Positions 1 through 15,700 of a DNA stretch of 64,000 nt are shown piece after piece. Source of the DNA: Mytilus californianus (lineage: Eukaryota; Mollusca; Bivalvia; Mytilida; Mytilidae); the NCBI RefSeq assembly GCF_021869535.1, contig NW_026262712.1:69472100-69536099 (forward strand). Direction: 5' to 3'. The notes beneath the pieces were generated by a model that was given only the letters and a program-made list of their open reading frames with translations, did no database searches and was not told where the DNA came from. A program made the translations under genes and the position numbers. How positions within the stretch are numbered: position 1 is the stretch's first letter; each line of letters begins with the position of its first letter.

Positions 1-619
1 TTTAACAAATAATTAATTATAGCCAGTCAAGGTCGTTTAACCAAGCAATCATTATTGCTGATTGAAATACAGAATAAGCCAAAAACTCTTTTACGTGCAG
101 GCAGCAATCACGTAACACAATCGTAACCACGCTTCAATTTATCGTTTGACATTTGCTTCTTTTCGACAATGAACGCACGTTTTGTACCAGTGATCAGCAT
201 TATAATTTTACACAGTTTCAATTGTTCATTGAGCTGTGAATCTATAATTTACAATTTTGCACACTACTAAACTGTTTACACAATGAATTCAACTAGTGTC
301 AATATTATCTATATCAATTTTATTATTTAACACAATATTGTTTTATATACAAACTAATTTAAATGTCGGTATAATTATAGTTTTTGTTACCGAAAATGTA
401 AGATGCATCGATTTTTTCTATGTAAACGATAAATAATTACTGTTCTTAGACACACGTGTCTCTATTTAAATAACGAGTACAAAAAAAAGAGAAAAGGTAA
501 ATATACAGGAATACAGCAATTCAATGCATAGTGATTGCGCTCTAGTAACCTAAATCAATGATACAAACATATATTATGAGCCTTACTTATTACGTTCAAA
601 GTCAAATTTCATATTTCAG
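1..619. other. Intron upstream of the first visible TRPM exon
   Basis: AT-rich sequence ending in a CAG acceptor. No coding exon is recognised in it, so the preceding TRPM exons must lie left of the window. Confidence 0.5.
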
Positions 620-767
620 AAATAAGAGTTCCAGTTGTTTTGTTTGTAATAAATGGTGGTTTAGATACACTGGAACATGTAATTAGAGCTATCTACACAA
701 ACATATCGGTTGTCGTTGTTAAAGGCACTGGTGGAACAGCTGATCTTATTGCCTTGTGTCTTAAAGA
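620..767 (+). CDS. TRPM exon a: end of SLOG/LSDAT domain
   Basis: Acceptor ATTTCAG and donor GTAAGT. The frame starting at 622 encodes IRVPVVLFVINGGLDTLEHV and then VVVVKGTGGTADLIALCLK, the glycine-rich P-loop-like signature of TRPM N-termini. It ends in phase 2. Confidence 0.9.
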
Positions 768-3700
768 GTAAGTTTATTGGTAGCGTTTTTTTTTTTTTCT
801 TTTTTTTTTCTCGTACATGTACACTTCTCAATATTTAAAAGTATTAATTTAGCACACTTGTTTAATATGAATGTAAACTTTAAAGAAATAGTTTGAATGT
901 CTAGATATGCGTGCATACAAACTCTTATACTACATAAAATATTTGATGTTTCATTGTCAAAAAGAGTCTGAAGTGAAGGATGACTCATCGTCCATTATAA
1001 AGAAATTGTACTAATGAAAGATAATTCCGATGCGTAAGTAAAGTTACACACTTCAGATACCTCTAATAGTTAACTGAAGATATTAGTTCTTATTCATTGA
1101 ATTAGTCGTCTACCGAAATCCAAAATTTGTTACAATAAGACACATATATTCACAGCCGGTCCCAACGGAAGAGCTAATACGGTATTGATGTTAACAATAT
1201 CATTCAATAATAGAAATGAAAATATGGAAAAGAAACAGCGCCTACAGATAGAGATATCGTTTTAGACAATTAATAAGTGCAGAAACTACATTTTTGTATG
1301 TTCGGTCTTATACTTTAAATTTGAATATGATGACATCTACAGTTCTTCGTAAGATATTATTACAACAAATTGCAACGATATCTGTACATGCAAACCACAA
1401 CAATGTTATTGACATCTGAGCATTCTGAGTGAAACATATCTAATAAAGAAATACAATCTCTGCCGTTTTGAATAAAACATGTTTATGTACAATGTAATGT
1501 CTTTAATGTGAATTTTGATAAAATATTAGCCAATTTATTTTTTCAAAAAAAAATCGATTTTAAACTAAATAAATGAAACATGCATAACATTTATACTGTA
1601 TGCATCAGAAATATACCGCAAAGGATTTAAATATTTACATATGAATGGTACGTTCGGTGTAAGATTCAAATGGGAATGGTACAGACGAGTTGTCTAATGG
1701 GGATTTGGAAATGGTGCAATCAATGGTTAATTAGGGATTGTAATACGGATCAAATACTGGATGAATTAAAAAAAAAATCCTTTCGTAATATGTTTTTCTA
1801 TTTCTATTTTATGTACCTAAAAGTATCATACAGATCATAAATGTCTATTCGTATATAACTCAATATTAAATAAGTTTTACACTTCTAGAGAATTTGAATA
1901 ATAACTAGTTGTCAGTGCCTTGTTTGGAACTTGATTATTGTTGCAAAAAAAGACAAAAATCTTTACGCATATTTTCAGCATGACAAAAGTGAAGAAGAAA
2001 CTACCAGTTATCTTTGCAAAACGTTTCAATGATGACATGTATGACAAAATTGAGAAAATTCTTAATCGAATTGTCGAAAGAAGTTGGATGGTATTGTAAA
2101 AGTTATTTTTTTTAAATTTATGCATAAGTGTTTGAAAAGAAATAACTGTCAATGATAATAAAAGCATCATGTCGTCCGAAAACATTCTAAAATCAGTAGT
2201 TCCACATCTGAGAACGTTTCATACAGCAATGTCATAAACAATACAGAAAACTGTTAGTCGCGCTTCAATCATAAATAAATGAATGAAAAATGCCCCCTCA
2301 ACCTGAAATTAAACAAACAAACCACAAAATTAAACCAGCACAATGATTGAAAACACACAGGTTTATTATAGCATTTAGACTAGTTAAATTGCATCCTTCA
2401 GCAGTATGTCTACAATTGAAAAAATAAAAACCAAATGTATGACAATATGTTTAGTTATAAATTATAAATAGAGTTACCGGTAAAGATAGGAGTCAAACGC
2501 AGCAATAATAAACAGATTAAAAGGACGAATTTAAAAGTCAGGAGTAATAAACGAATACAGACTTTAAGCCAGCAGAAAAAAGACAGCAAACAAACAACAG
2601 TTTACAAAAACATAACAATTGGTATACGAGTGTAGTACTGTTGATTAAAGAAGCAATCGGAGTACTAAACAGCACGAACTCCACAAAAATCCGGATGCTC
2701 TCCTTATTTGTTATCAAATTAAATAATGTGTTGACCGAATTATATTACAGTAAAGGATAAAAGTACAAAAACTGATCCATTGTTCCGAAAGGAATACCAA
2801 TTCTATATTTCAAAATATAGGATTTATATGTCATTTGTTGTTATAATTTTTTTTTTATTTCTGAGAAAAAAAACTTTAATATTGTATCCCTATTGAGAGA
2901 GAGAAGGGTTTGTTATTAACAGCAATACACACATCGCCAAAAGATTATAAGCTATCCGATATATTCAAAGACTTTAAATCAAAAGAAAAAGTAAAACATG
3001 ATATTATTAAAACTTCTTTGAAATTCTTAATATTTGATAATTAGTTTTAGAATCACCGATCATAAGAACCGATGTATCTGCACTTAGATGATTCATATAA
3101 TTAAATGGTTTGTTTATTTTAAACATTTTTTTCCCCATGCAGCGCAGTCATTTCCTACTAAAGTGAATTGAATCATATTTGTGCACATATTTTGATATTA
3201 ATTAATTTTTGTTGCAGATTTCAATATTTAATGTAAAGAAAAATAAGCATAAGGAACTATGGGAAAAGTTAACGGATGGCATAATGCGAGCATGGTCATT
3301 TGAAGAGAAAAAAGGTGCTACTATTCAAATGTTGCGCAATTTAACATAACAATTATAGTTCAATTTCAAAACACAAAATATAGTTAATGCTCTTAATTAA
3401 ACTTTCAAATGATGTCATCACTGTACCTTCCGTCGTCAAATAGCTTCATCGTGAGAAAGTGCTGCTGTGACCTCCGTAATCAAGTAGCTTCACTTTTTAT
3501 GTTCGACAAAAAAATGGACTAAATAGGCAATTTGTTGCGGTCCAAAGCATCTCTGTTCAGAAAAATGATGGGAAAGTCACTCAGAAAGTCATACTCCATA
3601 TTTATATTTTTTTATAAACCCTTTTGATCTCGATTGTTTAACAATGTGGCTTTCTGTATTTTACCTGTGGTCTATTATTTATTATTATACTTCACGCAAA

Positions 3701-6700
3701 AATGCAATATTTTGATTGGCTTATACGAGGGTGTTAATTTCTCTATTCTATTTTAAATACTCTATTACCCTTCACGGAGACGCTTGATCAAGTGTGCGCT
3801 TTATCAAATACGACTCTATCCTATGGCAAATAATCTATTACCCTTTACGGAGACGCTTGATCAAGTGTGCGCTTTATTAAATACGGATGGTTGTAATGTA
3901 CAAGACGTCATAGTTTATTACTTTGAATTTGAAATTTAATCGACAGTAATAACAGAACATTCAGTATAATAAATTAAATAAAACATATCAGAGAGGGTGA
4001 TAGAGCAGATTGTTACCCCTCGAAAAGACATTGTCAACCTTGGCTTCGCCTCAGTTGACAATGTTTTCTCGGGGTAACAATCTGCTCTATCACCCTCTCA
4101 GCTATGTGTTATTAATATAATAGTACTTAACAACTGCTTTCAAACCACAAGTTTTTAAAGCCGAATGCATATGACGTCTTGGAACATCAAAGCAAGGACA
4201 AAAATTGAAAGGACGCAAAATTTTATTTGAATCGCAGTTTGAAACCATTTAAATATTTTAAGAGGAAATAGGGATCAGAATGTGTCGTGTTTATCTGGTT
4301 CGAGCCAATCACTGGCTTTTTTGCGAAAAGTAAATAATTAAAAAAGAATTTGTTTCATATACGGTTATGTGTATATGTATTGAGATGGTAATCGGAAATA
4401 TTAGTTGTAGTGACTGACAACTTAATACATTTTGATACATTATGGTCATAGATATATTTCCAAGCGACTTCATTTCAATATTCCTATGTTGACCGCTATT
4501 TATACCAATTTTGATATGTGTATGAATTAAAGGAGATGTGAGTAAAACATTATTTTCTTCATTATATTTTACAGATGAATCTTATCTGACCACAGATCTT
4601 ATGAACTTATCCCAAATAGATTTTATTTCTAAGTATGTCGCTGAAATAGACAGTTTATCGAAGAAAGAATTATTTGGTGGTTATGATATGCAAACACAGA
4701 GTAAAAGTCCAGTTGATCTTCAGCATGTTCAGGTAGAGATAACATAGTAATACATAACTTAGTCAATTAACGTCAGTAATTAAACTAAAACGACAACAAA
4801 AGTATTCCCATTTCTCTGCAGAAACGTAGCCCATTCCATCGCATACCGTTTACATATCTCTTGATAAGTAACGCTCGTGTTCACATTATACGGATTATAA
4901 AGTTTAAAATTATTCAGAATCAGTGATTTCAATCGAAAATAGTGAACATACATTTTACGGTCACCACTATACATTGATTGACCGATAGGATGTATGTTTA
5001 TTTCAGCTCTCAAAAGAGGAAACCTGGTACATACGTAGTCCAAATAATTATGATGTCTTGAAAGGCTATTTTGTGTTGTTGATTTGACACCTTCGTGTGA
5101 CGTGATAACGCTGAAGCCATTTTTTTTTTTGGTTGGACAGTGAAAGGGAATGTCTCTCTCAACTTTAAGAACTAATTTATCCATAACATTTTCATTGACG
5201 ACTAGAAATGTTTGCATATATACAAATTCTTACCTTTTATGAGTTAGTTCGTGCTTAATATTGCCAATGATGTCCCAAATTAATGATAAAATAAGTCACA
5301 ATTCAAACAGAGGCAGACGATAATCTACTGCGTTTTTTAAACGTTTAACTGATTTCACTTTAGGAAAGTATAAAATAAATTGTTGAACCTAAGTCGGTAA
5401 AATTTGACTCGAATTTCCAAAACGTTTGATTTATTCTATCCGGAAATGCAGGTCCGTCAAATTTTACCGAGTTTGGTGTCAAAAATATTTTACACTCCTA
5501 AAGTGAATCGTCTGGGGGAGAATTCAGCTAAACGTTTTAATAAAGCAGTAAATTATCTCTCAAAGTCCAACTGAAAAAATCAGTTCGGCATTATGACGTC
5601 ACAGGAGGGCGTCAAAGCTAAAAAAAATAAAATAGCCTTTCAAGGTCTAATAATTATTTGTCCATGGACTAGTAATATACGGTCTTAATATCTATGCATA
5701 CAAGATAGGTCATTTGATTTTTAAATTTACCGATTTTTTTCCTTTCCCTATTGTGATATTTGAACTAAGTGATGAATGACATGCCGGTTTACGAGATATA
5801 TCATCGGGAGCAGATGATTGTCCAAGCCTTGTTTGATCTTGTAACCTTGTTCAAATACCTGATGTGCTTCTTACCTGGCCATAGTCATTTGGTTTAGAGG
5901 CATCAACGACGGCAAAAAACCAAGGGGCTGAAAATGTAATCACAGGGAATAACAGGATTGTTCAATAGAGGCTTCAGTTTGTCCGGGTTATTAATCGCTC
6001 CTGCAAATGTTTGGAAACACATCAAAATTAATCTATTAATTTGCTTGGTTTTTCAGCATACATTTGTAAATGCTTTTCTTGGGAAAAGGACAGATATAAT
6101 TCAACAAATACTAAGCAGCAACGAACATTTTGCATTATCTAAAGAACAATTCACAACATTATGTCAGGAGGTAATTATATTTAAAGGTACATTCAAACTA
6201 CATATAAAACGAACGAGTGATTATCATTGTTAAGTCAACCAAAATAAAATCTCAAAATAAAGAAAGTCAAATGATGTACTGAGATAGAGGGTAATTCTAC
6301 AGTCTGTACAGTACTAAGACCAGTGAAAAGAAGACACCAGATTAGCTAATGATCCATGCTTGTTTTGATTGCACAACTACGTCTTGTCAATTTAAACTTA
6401 CATAGGAATTATTCAATAATATAGAATGTTTTGTATCGATGTAGAGCCGAAGAAAAAAATGAAATGTCGATATTAAATACTTAATACAATAAATTATGAT
6501 TTCTTTTTAAGAAAAACTGTATAATACTTTTGAAACTTTTTTTCAATGAGATACATTTCATTCATAACACAGTTAATGTAATCATAAAATATGATTTAAT
6601 CATACCATATATCCTTGTTTCTAATGATGACTAATTAACAAACGTTTGAAGATCATTTTTATTTGTCATCTCTGTTTAAAATTTTTGAACTTACATTCCT

Positions 6701-9700
6701 CTTTGTGCGTTTTTAGACCATAAATACAGTTAAATAATAGACTGCAAAATGTTTGAACATTTTCAAGCTTGTTTTGTTTGTTCATCATGTAAAACATAAT
6801 GCTGTTATTCAAGCCCTGTATATTGTAGGTAGTAAAGTCACGAACCAGCACACCAGCAGGCAATGACAAGAACGGATTTAAATTACTTGAGGTACACTAT
6901 CATAGTTTTCTGACTTCCATTATTTTGAATGTTGGATAACTTAAATTACAATCCCACTGTATAGTGTATATACCAATAAAAAGTTGTTCTTCACAGTAGA
7001 GGGGGTCCAATTAAAAATGATAAATTGTTTGTATAAAAGATATTAAGCATGCGCTGTTCAACATGAAACACAAACGAACAATGGGGGTCATGCGCTTTCT
7101 AAGCTCACTATTTCAAGCCCAAAATATCATTGGGAAAGGTCCTTTTAGTTACAATTTTATAAAGACAATACATGCATTTAACAATTAAAGGAAATGTGGA
7201 GGTACGATAATGACAGTAAACAAACGACGCGCAAAACCAATTAAGACATCTGACATTAATACACAATTTTCAATAAGAATGATGGCTTCATAATATAACT
7301 CTAAACGGCTCTTTGTGGTTAAATCTTTGATGATATAATAGAAAAATAATAAAGTATATGTTATCAACACAAAATTCACAAAACGACTTATATCCTTTGT
7401 TTTGAAATGATACAGTTACATGAATGTGTGGTAGGTTTAATATTTTATTCAGTTTAATCTGCTATTGGTTTAGTTTTTTTTACCGGGTAGTAGATTAAAA
7501 CCATAAAAAAAAAATGAAAATATTTGCACACAATTACTTTAGTAAACTTCAACTTTTTAACTTTAGAATGTGCACCCAGAAGCAGTTTCATATTTGACAA
7601 ATGGCAAAGGAAAAGGTTTTAAAGACACACAAGATGCCATTAGGAGCATATCGAATAAACTCCTTCAAGGTGAGTGTAAAACGTAACTTAAAATTGGACG
7701 AACTTAAGTAGATATATTTTGGTTAAAACAGGAAAGTAGCCCAAACAGTAACTATATAATCGCCAATAAAATCCAGCCCAGATAACTTCAATTTCGACGG
7801 TTGACAAAATTCAAATCTGCCTTCATTTTTCTATTAAATGCATGATATGATATTTTTGCGTTTTATATTCAGAACGATTTATTTAATACACGTAAATAAA
7901 AACTTAAGACCTAATTTACAACAAAACAGTTTACGAAAAACAAATATGACAGATATAAACAAACGACAACCTTTGAACTACATGTTCCTGACTTGGGTCA
8001 AGCACTTTTAAGACGTGGCGGGGTTAAACATATTTGAAGGCAGTAACCCTCCCTTACTATTTGTAACTTATGACAGTGGTTTAATAGTACCACACAAGAA
8101 CAAACTATACAAATCAGTTGAAAAGGGCTAAACTAACAAGATCAATACAATGCTGGAAAACACAGATTGGGCGTGTCAGGGAATTTTTAAATCCCCAAAT
8201 ATGAGCAGCCACCAAGAAACATAGTACAGGTCTGAGAGTTCTCGCAGTTACTGACAATAAGTTCAAAAACAATAACAACTAATAAAAAATAAATGTATAT
8301 AAGACTAGACTATCAATCATTACACATCCAACATCCAATGGATTTAGTGTAAAGAAGTCATTAACGATCAGAGATAAACATACAGGACCTTGTACAATGC
8401 CAAAATATAGGAACATGTATCGACAGATAGAGGAAAATTACCAATATAGAAATTGGTGTGTGGAGGTTCTTGTGTGACATTGAAAGCTAAAAATCTAGGA
8501 AAGGACAGTTATTAATGTTAATATTTCATTCATTTGAAGTAAGTTCCTTTGGGTAAATTTTAACAGTATATTTAGAGAAGTTTTGATGTCTTAATGAAAA
8601 AAGTTCATGAAGAGAACGGTAAGGGTTGTCTAATTTATCAATTAAATTGAATTTAGACGGTTCCTAACTTTGTGATGCATAACAGTAATGAAACAAGTAT
8701 GCTATTAAAGAACAAAATTTGTTCCCAAAGAAATACCTACAACCTGTCAATAAACTGTATTTCCGAAACGTACATACATGTTGTCAAGGAGAACATTTAC
8801 AACTTAAATCATCTCATTACATTCCATTAAGTATATCTAGCATATTTATATTTCTCCATCAGCAATCAGATTTGTCAAACGACCATCTGTTGAAATAGAA
8901 AAATTTGTGTTTGTAAATATTGCCCGGAAGTGCAGTACGAAGAATAAAAAAATCAAAACTGTCAACCGAATCAAAAGGACCATCAAAAGCACGTTATGTA
9001 TCTAAAGCACCCAAAGAATTTTTAACACTAAAAAAATAGTTAATTCAACTATTTTCATATTATGTTTTATTACAAAAGATAATGATAAGTTTTTAATAGT
9101 AGTTAAAGAACTAATTGAAAGCACTGAATATTGGGAGTAGAAGACTTAATAGAGGCCGAGATGAAAACGATATTTTACGGACTGTTTTGTGAAGTTTATG
9201 TACCAAATACATAGTGGGACCTTCAAAAGTTAAGAAGAGTCCTTAATCTTAGCTGTGGTAGTGACATGATTATTTACTTTTTGATTCTCTATGGAGTGTA
9301 CTGCCTTTAATGTAGTTGAATGTATAATTAACTATACTTGAAAAAACAAATGTACAAATTCTCAAAGACTTCCGTGTAGTTCTCATGTCATACCACCACC
9401 ACAGTGTTGGTTGCTGTGTCGGCCTGTACGAACGCAAACGCTTTGCGAGTACTCGATTTTTGTTTAATCCTAAAAACGAGCGTATTACTTACTCTTTTAA
9501 AATTCGAAATGTTATATGCGAAATTCAGACATTTATTTCAAAAGAAATCAAGTTACTTTTTGTTAGATTTCTCTAGTGTACACCAATTTTAACAATAGGA
9601 TGAAAGAGCATTTTTGATGACCTGACCAAACTCTTTCAATTTATTTTCGACGGTGGACAATATATGAATTTTTTTTTCAGAAAGTTTATAACCTTTCGGT

Positions 9701-12700
9701 CTTGAACGATGTTGAGGCCCCTTGTAATTACATGGCCATATGGATCTTATCTTAACTTTGATGTCCCACAGTCTCATGATGAAGGAACACTATGTTCTAT
9801 ACTGCCGTGTGATGTAACTGACGTATAATTAAAAATTAATTTTTCTACTGTCTTATACGAATAGGAAATTATCGGTGGCTCTATCTTATCGAAAAATTGG
9901 GGTAAAATGTTTTGAACGGTAGAGTCATATCACTATTTTGTTTATATTGGATTTTTTTTTCTAGGACTCTGTTTTTCAAAACTTGGGTTGGTAACATGCT
10001 GCAGAAATTCTAAGAAGTCTGATGAAAAGGCATCTATGCACTTACCGGAGAAAATTCCTGTTATTGAGTCATTGAGAGTTGCAATAATGGGGAACAATGT
10101 TGAACTAGCAGCTGAATTGTGGAGCAACTGTGACAATCCAATGCGTAAGACTTCATTTCTCGTTGTCCACTTTCATGTTTGGCGACATTTTAATACAATA
10201 TATATCTACGAAAAAAATGTATTGTAATATTACTTTAGTATGTATTTATTATAGCATGATACATTCCTGTGCCTGTACCAAGTCAGGAATATGACAGTTG
10301 TTATCCATTCGATGTGTATGAGCTTTTGAATTTGCAATTTGATTAAGAACTTTCCTTTTTGAGTTTTCCTCGGAGTTCAGTATTTTTGTGATTTTACTTT
10401 TTATTTTTTTCAGTTATCATGGTTATAAAGAGTCGCCTTTGTCTTCTTAAATAGTATTTTTCATTCCAAAGTATGTCAACAAATCATATACATAGAACCC
10501 ATAGCTTGATCATATAAAATGTGAATTATAGCAAAGGTCTAAATCTAGAATATCAAATTCACCTTAAACCTTGACTTCAATTTCTAGGTCCTAAAGCAAG
10601 GTTATCATTTGAAAAACAGTTCTTTTCGGTGGACCAAGGACCTCAAATCAAAAGACCTACGGTCTTGAAAACTTATGGATAAATAGTGTCAGTTTCAAAA
10701 GCGTATAATCTGTTTGTTTTCGTATACTTAATATCTGAGAGACATCTTGCAAAATAAAAACTCACCGCAAGAAATAAAATGGTGGAAAAAAATTATTGAT
10801 CAAAAACGAATAGTTAAAACAAAACAATCGAAGGTCTTTCTAACCAAATGCACTCAAGATAGGAAAATGTTGATAAAAATTGGTATGTCTGGTGCTACAA
10901 GAGAGGTTATTTCACATTGATTCTAAAACGACAGTATGTAAGGCACCTTTTCATCAATTTAGGAAGATAATAAGTCATTTCAAGTTAAATCGAAGTCACT
11001 TCCGGTGACAAAAAAATAATTTACTTTAGCTGACTCCAAAAATATATGGTTCTATATACTTTGCTTGATATAATGGAGATTTTTTGCAACTTCCGGTTTT
11101 AAAAACAAAAACCACTCTGTACTATCTGATAGATTTCTTCACACTGATTCTTAAAATAAATGATTGTAGGTACTTCTAAATGAATTCGGTGTAGGAAATT
11201 GCTACTTTCGTTTTATAAAAGGTCTCTTCCGACTGCACTTAACAAGGTTATATGTCTACCAACCTAATATAAAAGACCCCGTAGCTTTATCATGTATAAA
11301 AATGAATTTATAGCAAAAGGCAAACACTACAACGTCAAATTTATCTTTGACTTTGAACTCAATTTGAAAGCCACAAAGCAACAACCTTTAATCAAATGAC
11401 CAGAACTCAATTTTATAAATGGTTAAATAGTTATATCCTGATACAGCGAATTTTAAAAATCATGGGGGCGCTTTATCATAAACAAAATATATGAGAAAAC
11501 AAAATCTTGTTGCAAAAAATAAAAGTAGAGCGAGAAAAAAACTAATAATCAGAACAATATCAATAGGTCTTTCCACGGAAAAGTAGAAAGACCTAATAAT
11601 TATAATAATCTGAACAAAATGAAAAGGTCATTCCACAGAAAAATGGATAGACCTAACAATAATCAGAACAAAATTAAAAGATCTTCTCACTTTTCCGTGG
11701 AAGGACCTAATTACGGTATTTAAATATACCAATTCGAATGTTTTTAATAAGTGATAATTAATACTATTCTTTTCATAATATAGATTGTTGTTTATAGCAT
11801 ACATATACAGTCTGCCTGTGACATGACTCTTTCGCGAACCGATCCAATAATCCATTAAAATGCATTCAGCTAAATGGATATGTTCGCAGCCCCTCTGTAA
11901 ACATTTGAATAGCATTTCCTTTTTTTAACGTTGTAGCCAATGGAATCTAAGTCTATCAAAGATATAATGTGTGTTTCTTGTTTTGAAAAAAATTACAATA
12001 ATGTAACTCCTTTTTGAAAATCATTTAGTTTGCTTGTATTTTTTTCTTTCGGACATAACTAAAGCCTTTTGTTAGTCAATGTGTCTGAACATCCTGACTT
12101 AATATCTGCATGCAACAAGAAGTAATGATAATCTGGTCGGAAAATAATGGTTGATATCAAGGCTGATCCACATTATTTACATGTACTCCGATTTCTGATA
12201 CTTTTACGTATTATGTCTGTTTGTTTTGATCAATATAATGGAATTCTGTGCGACTGTCATACATTTGAGAGGATTAGCAAGATAAAAAAAACAGGTTTAA
12301 TCCAAATGTTCCACATAATGAAATGCCTGTACAAAGTCAGGAATATTACAGTTGTTTTCTATTCGTTTGAGGTGTTTGAGCTTTTCATTTTGCTATTTGA
12401 TAAGGAACTTTCCGTTTTGAATTTTCCTTTCTGTATTTTTGATTTTTTACTTTTTTCATCTTATATCATAGTTGCACTGTAAACTATCTCAAATTCGTAC
12501 AATTTATCAATACATATTAACCCGTGCCATTTTAGTACTTAGTAAATATAATTGATTAATATACATTACATATTTTATAAACAATTCAATTGGACAATAC
12601 ATTATCACGTGATATTGAATACATCAGTTACATTTCATTTGAATGCAAGAACGGACGAATAACCATAAAAATTTGCACCCAGTGACGAATACCCCTATAA

Positions 12701-15700
12701 TTCACCAGCCAATGAACAACCCTATTATTCATCGGCTGGTGAGTAACCTGTTAGGCTGCTTGATTTGTACACAAGTGATCCCTCATGGCAATGAATGACG
12801 TCACAGACGTAAGTAGACAAAATGGCAACGACCACGTTAAATGACCATTGAGTGACCGGAAAACAAGATAAAACAAACAAGTCCTGGAATTCATCTAATG
12901 CCGATGATATCCCTCATAAACAGTTATTTTAAGGGCCATCAATATTTTACAGTAGGGGTCTACCTTTATTATTAAAAACTTATAAGACACACAATAATTT
13001 TCTTTCGTAAGTGTTTTGAAAATCTAATACCGAAGAAAGTCAAATGCCTCTACAATCGTTCAAAGGTCGTTCCATTATTTGGTCGGTATAATAAAACATT
13101 AGATGCGATGAAAGTCCGAAAATTGTCGAATTTACAGTGTAAACATTAAATTTTATTAATACGCAAAAAGCATTTTAGAATAATAAACTTAGTTCTGTCA
13201 ATTTTTTAGTGACTGCTCTTGTCTCAAACGTTTACCTCACTGCTATGGCAAATAAGGCAGAACAGCTGTTTGAGGAAACACTTCAAGCTGATATGTTATC
13301 TCATTCTAGGTAAGATTAATATATATTGGTTTTGACAAATATACCGAAATATTCCTTCATCGAAGGAAACAGTTCAACTATCTAAAGGCCAAGTTTTATT
13401 TTTTAGTAGATATAAAAATATGGGGATATGGTCTGATTGCCAATAAAACATCTATCTACCAGAGTTCAAAAGGAGTGGATGTAAGTAATTGTAGGCCACC
13501 GTACGGCCTTAAGCAGCAACAAAAAACATACCTTATAGTCGGCTATAAAAGGTCCCGACATAAAAAAATGTGAAACAAATCAAAAGAGAAAACAGAAGAC
13601 CCAACTCATAATAAAACAATTTACGAAAAACAATTATATTAAACGTGAACCAACGACAACTACTGAATTACAAGCTCCTGACTTCGGACAGGCACATAAA
13701 GAATGTGGTAGGGTTAAATAATATTTCCTGTAATGACAGATTGGTTGTAGATCTGATATTAAATGTTATATTTATAATTGGTTATATAATTTATTAATTG
13801 AGATCAGATAATTATTACACTTCTATAGTACAAAAATAAAAGTGTGTATATAACTGTGATCCCTAAACATATCATTATATACTCTAGATGAGATTTCACA
13901 AGTATGCTCAATTTCCAAAGCATTCATCATGAGCATGAATCAATCTTTAAATTGATTTCTAAAACAGCATTCAAGTTACTTAATTTTGATCTATTTTTTT
14001 CATTGAAAACAATTTTTGTTGAAATCGATTCACTTCTTGCATTTTAACATATAAAAGTATTTACATGCTTCAGAGCTTCTTTTTTCGTTTTTAGAAAATT
14101 TACCTCGCGTGCAGTTAAACTTTTAGACAAAATGTTTATTTACAAGGAAACAATGGCAACTAAGGCTCTTGACTATGTTTCCGAAGTTTGGGATCATAAA
14201 GAAAGTCCTTTACATTTCGGACATCAATTTAACATGGAAGAATTTATATCTCATCCATCTGCGCAGAAAGATGCCAGTAAACGAATGTTTCCTTACGTCA
14301 ATGAGGAGGACACTACAGTAACTATGAACAAACCAACGGAGGGAAATAATACAAAGAATGTCAAAAGTCGGGAATGTTTGCCATATATAAAGGTTTTAAT
14401 ATATTCAAAATACTAGCATGTGTCTTATAATCACACATCATGCATGATGATGTCAATAACAGATAACATGACTTATAATGTACTAGTAAAAGCTTACAAT
14501 ATGGATTGTACATACACTAATTACATGAAGTTGAGAGCTTAGATGGACTCGTTAATACATAATTACGAAAACCAGAATACAATAGGTTTTCTTTTAATTT
14601 ATATTTTATTCCAAATTGCGAATGACAGCACAAACATATCAATTTCACGTTCATCCATTCCTTGTTTTTTTTTTTGTGTCCCTCTTTTACATTATAGGTT
14701 TTCATATTTCTGCACGTTGACAATTCCGGTATTTGTTTTCAGAACAATAGAGAAGAAATAGTTTTTCGAAATGCTTAAATGTTGTGTTATGTTAATTTTG
14801 ATTGCTTAGACTACACAATATCGATTGAAACAGCGTCTGAACGTTTGAAAACGTCGTACTTATTTTTCTCTTGCGGAGAATTCAGTCATTATGACTTGAT
14901 TAGACAAATATGATCGTTTCGGACTGAAATTTGTATACTCATGTCAGAGAATTATGTTTTTTTTTTCTAAACAAAGTGTTTCTATTGATATATACTGTAT
15001 GCCTACTATTTGTACCTCTTAACCATCGTGTTATGCATGAGATACAGCAATGAAGGGACTATCCGAATTGGGGATGTTTGATTTATACAAAGATGTTATG
15101 GTCGATGGAAGATGATATATTGAATAATTTAGGAGGCACTCTTTCAATTTTTTTACCTTTAAGAAAAAAAATATGACAAATGCACATTATCCAATTTCAT
15201 TCAATGTCATTTTGGTGTAAAATACATATATACATTTAAGGACCATCTTCACCTGGATTCTGCATGGACATTATTAAAAGCACCTGTTACAAAGCTTTTT
15301 ATCCACGTTGTAAGTTCTCATTAAAAACGAGTTACATATATCAGGTATATTATCATTATCTTCTTTTCATTTCAACTCAATTTCCAAACTATCAGTTAAT
15401 ATATGTTGCCTATCTAGACCATATATGGTCAGACTAAAACACACAAATAATAACCTTCATAATAGTGCAGGTGCAGCTACCAAAAGAGGTGACCGGTAAC
15501 TTGAACAAGGAATTACCAAAAACGGTTACATAATATATAAAGAAGGCTTTATGTTTGCCTCCTTCCACAGGAAGCTAAAAAGATTGGGAGAAAAATCAGA
15601 AACATCAGACCTACAAGGTTTTGTGAAGTCTCGTTCTTCAATACAAATAAAATAGACAGAATTTATTATGAGACATTCGTCAGTAGATATTAAAAATCGT

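Larger units (their letters stand above)
3315..4574. other. TRPM intron with a 51-bp direct repeat and a 109-bp hairpin
   Basis: Apart from the direct repeat at 3762-3885 and the palindrome at 3991-4099, listed separately, nothing is recognised. Confidence 0.5.
10145..13209. other. TRPM intron with several dispersed repeats
   Basis: Repeat copies lie at 10261-10400 and 12318-12455. A diverged direct pair is seen at about 10490-10620 and 11281-11400, and a short clustered repeat at 11545-11715. No exon was seen. Confidence 0.5.

Noticed and set aside
4780-5217. 145-codon minus-strand ORF
   Set aside because: It lies in a TRPM intron, starts in T-rich low-complexity sequence and shows no recognisable domain or splice context.
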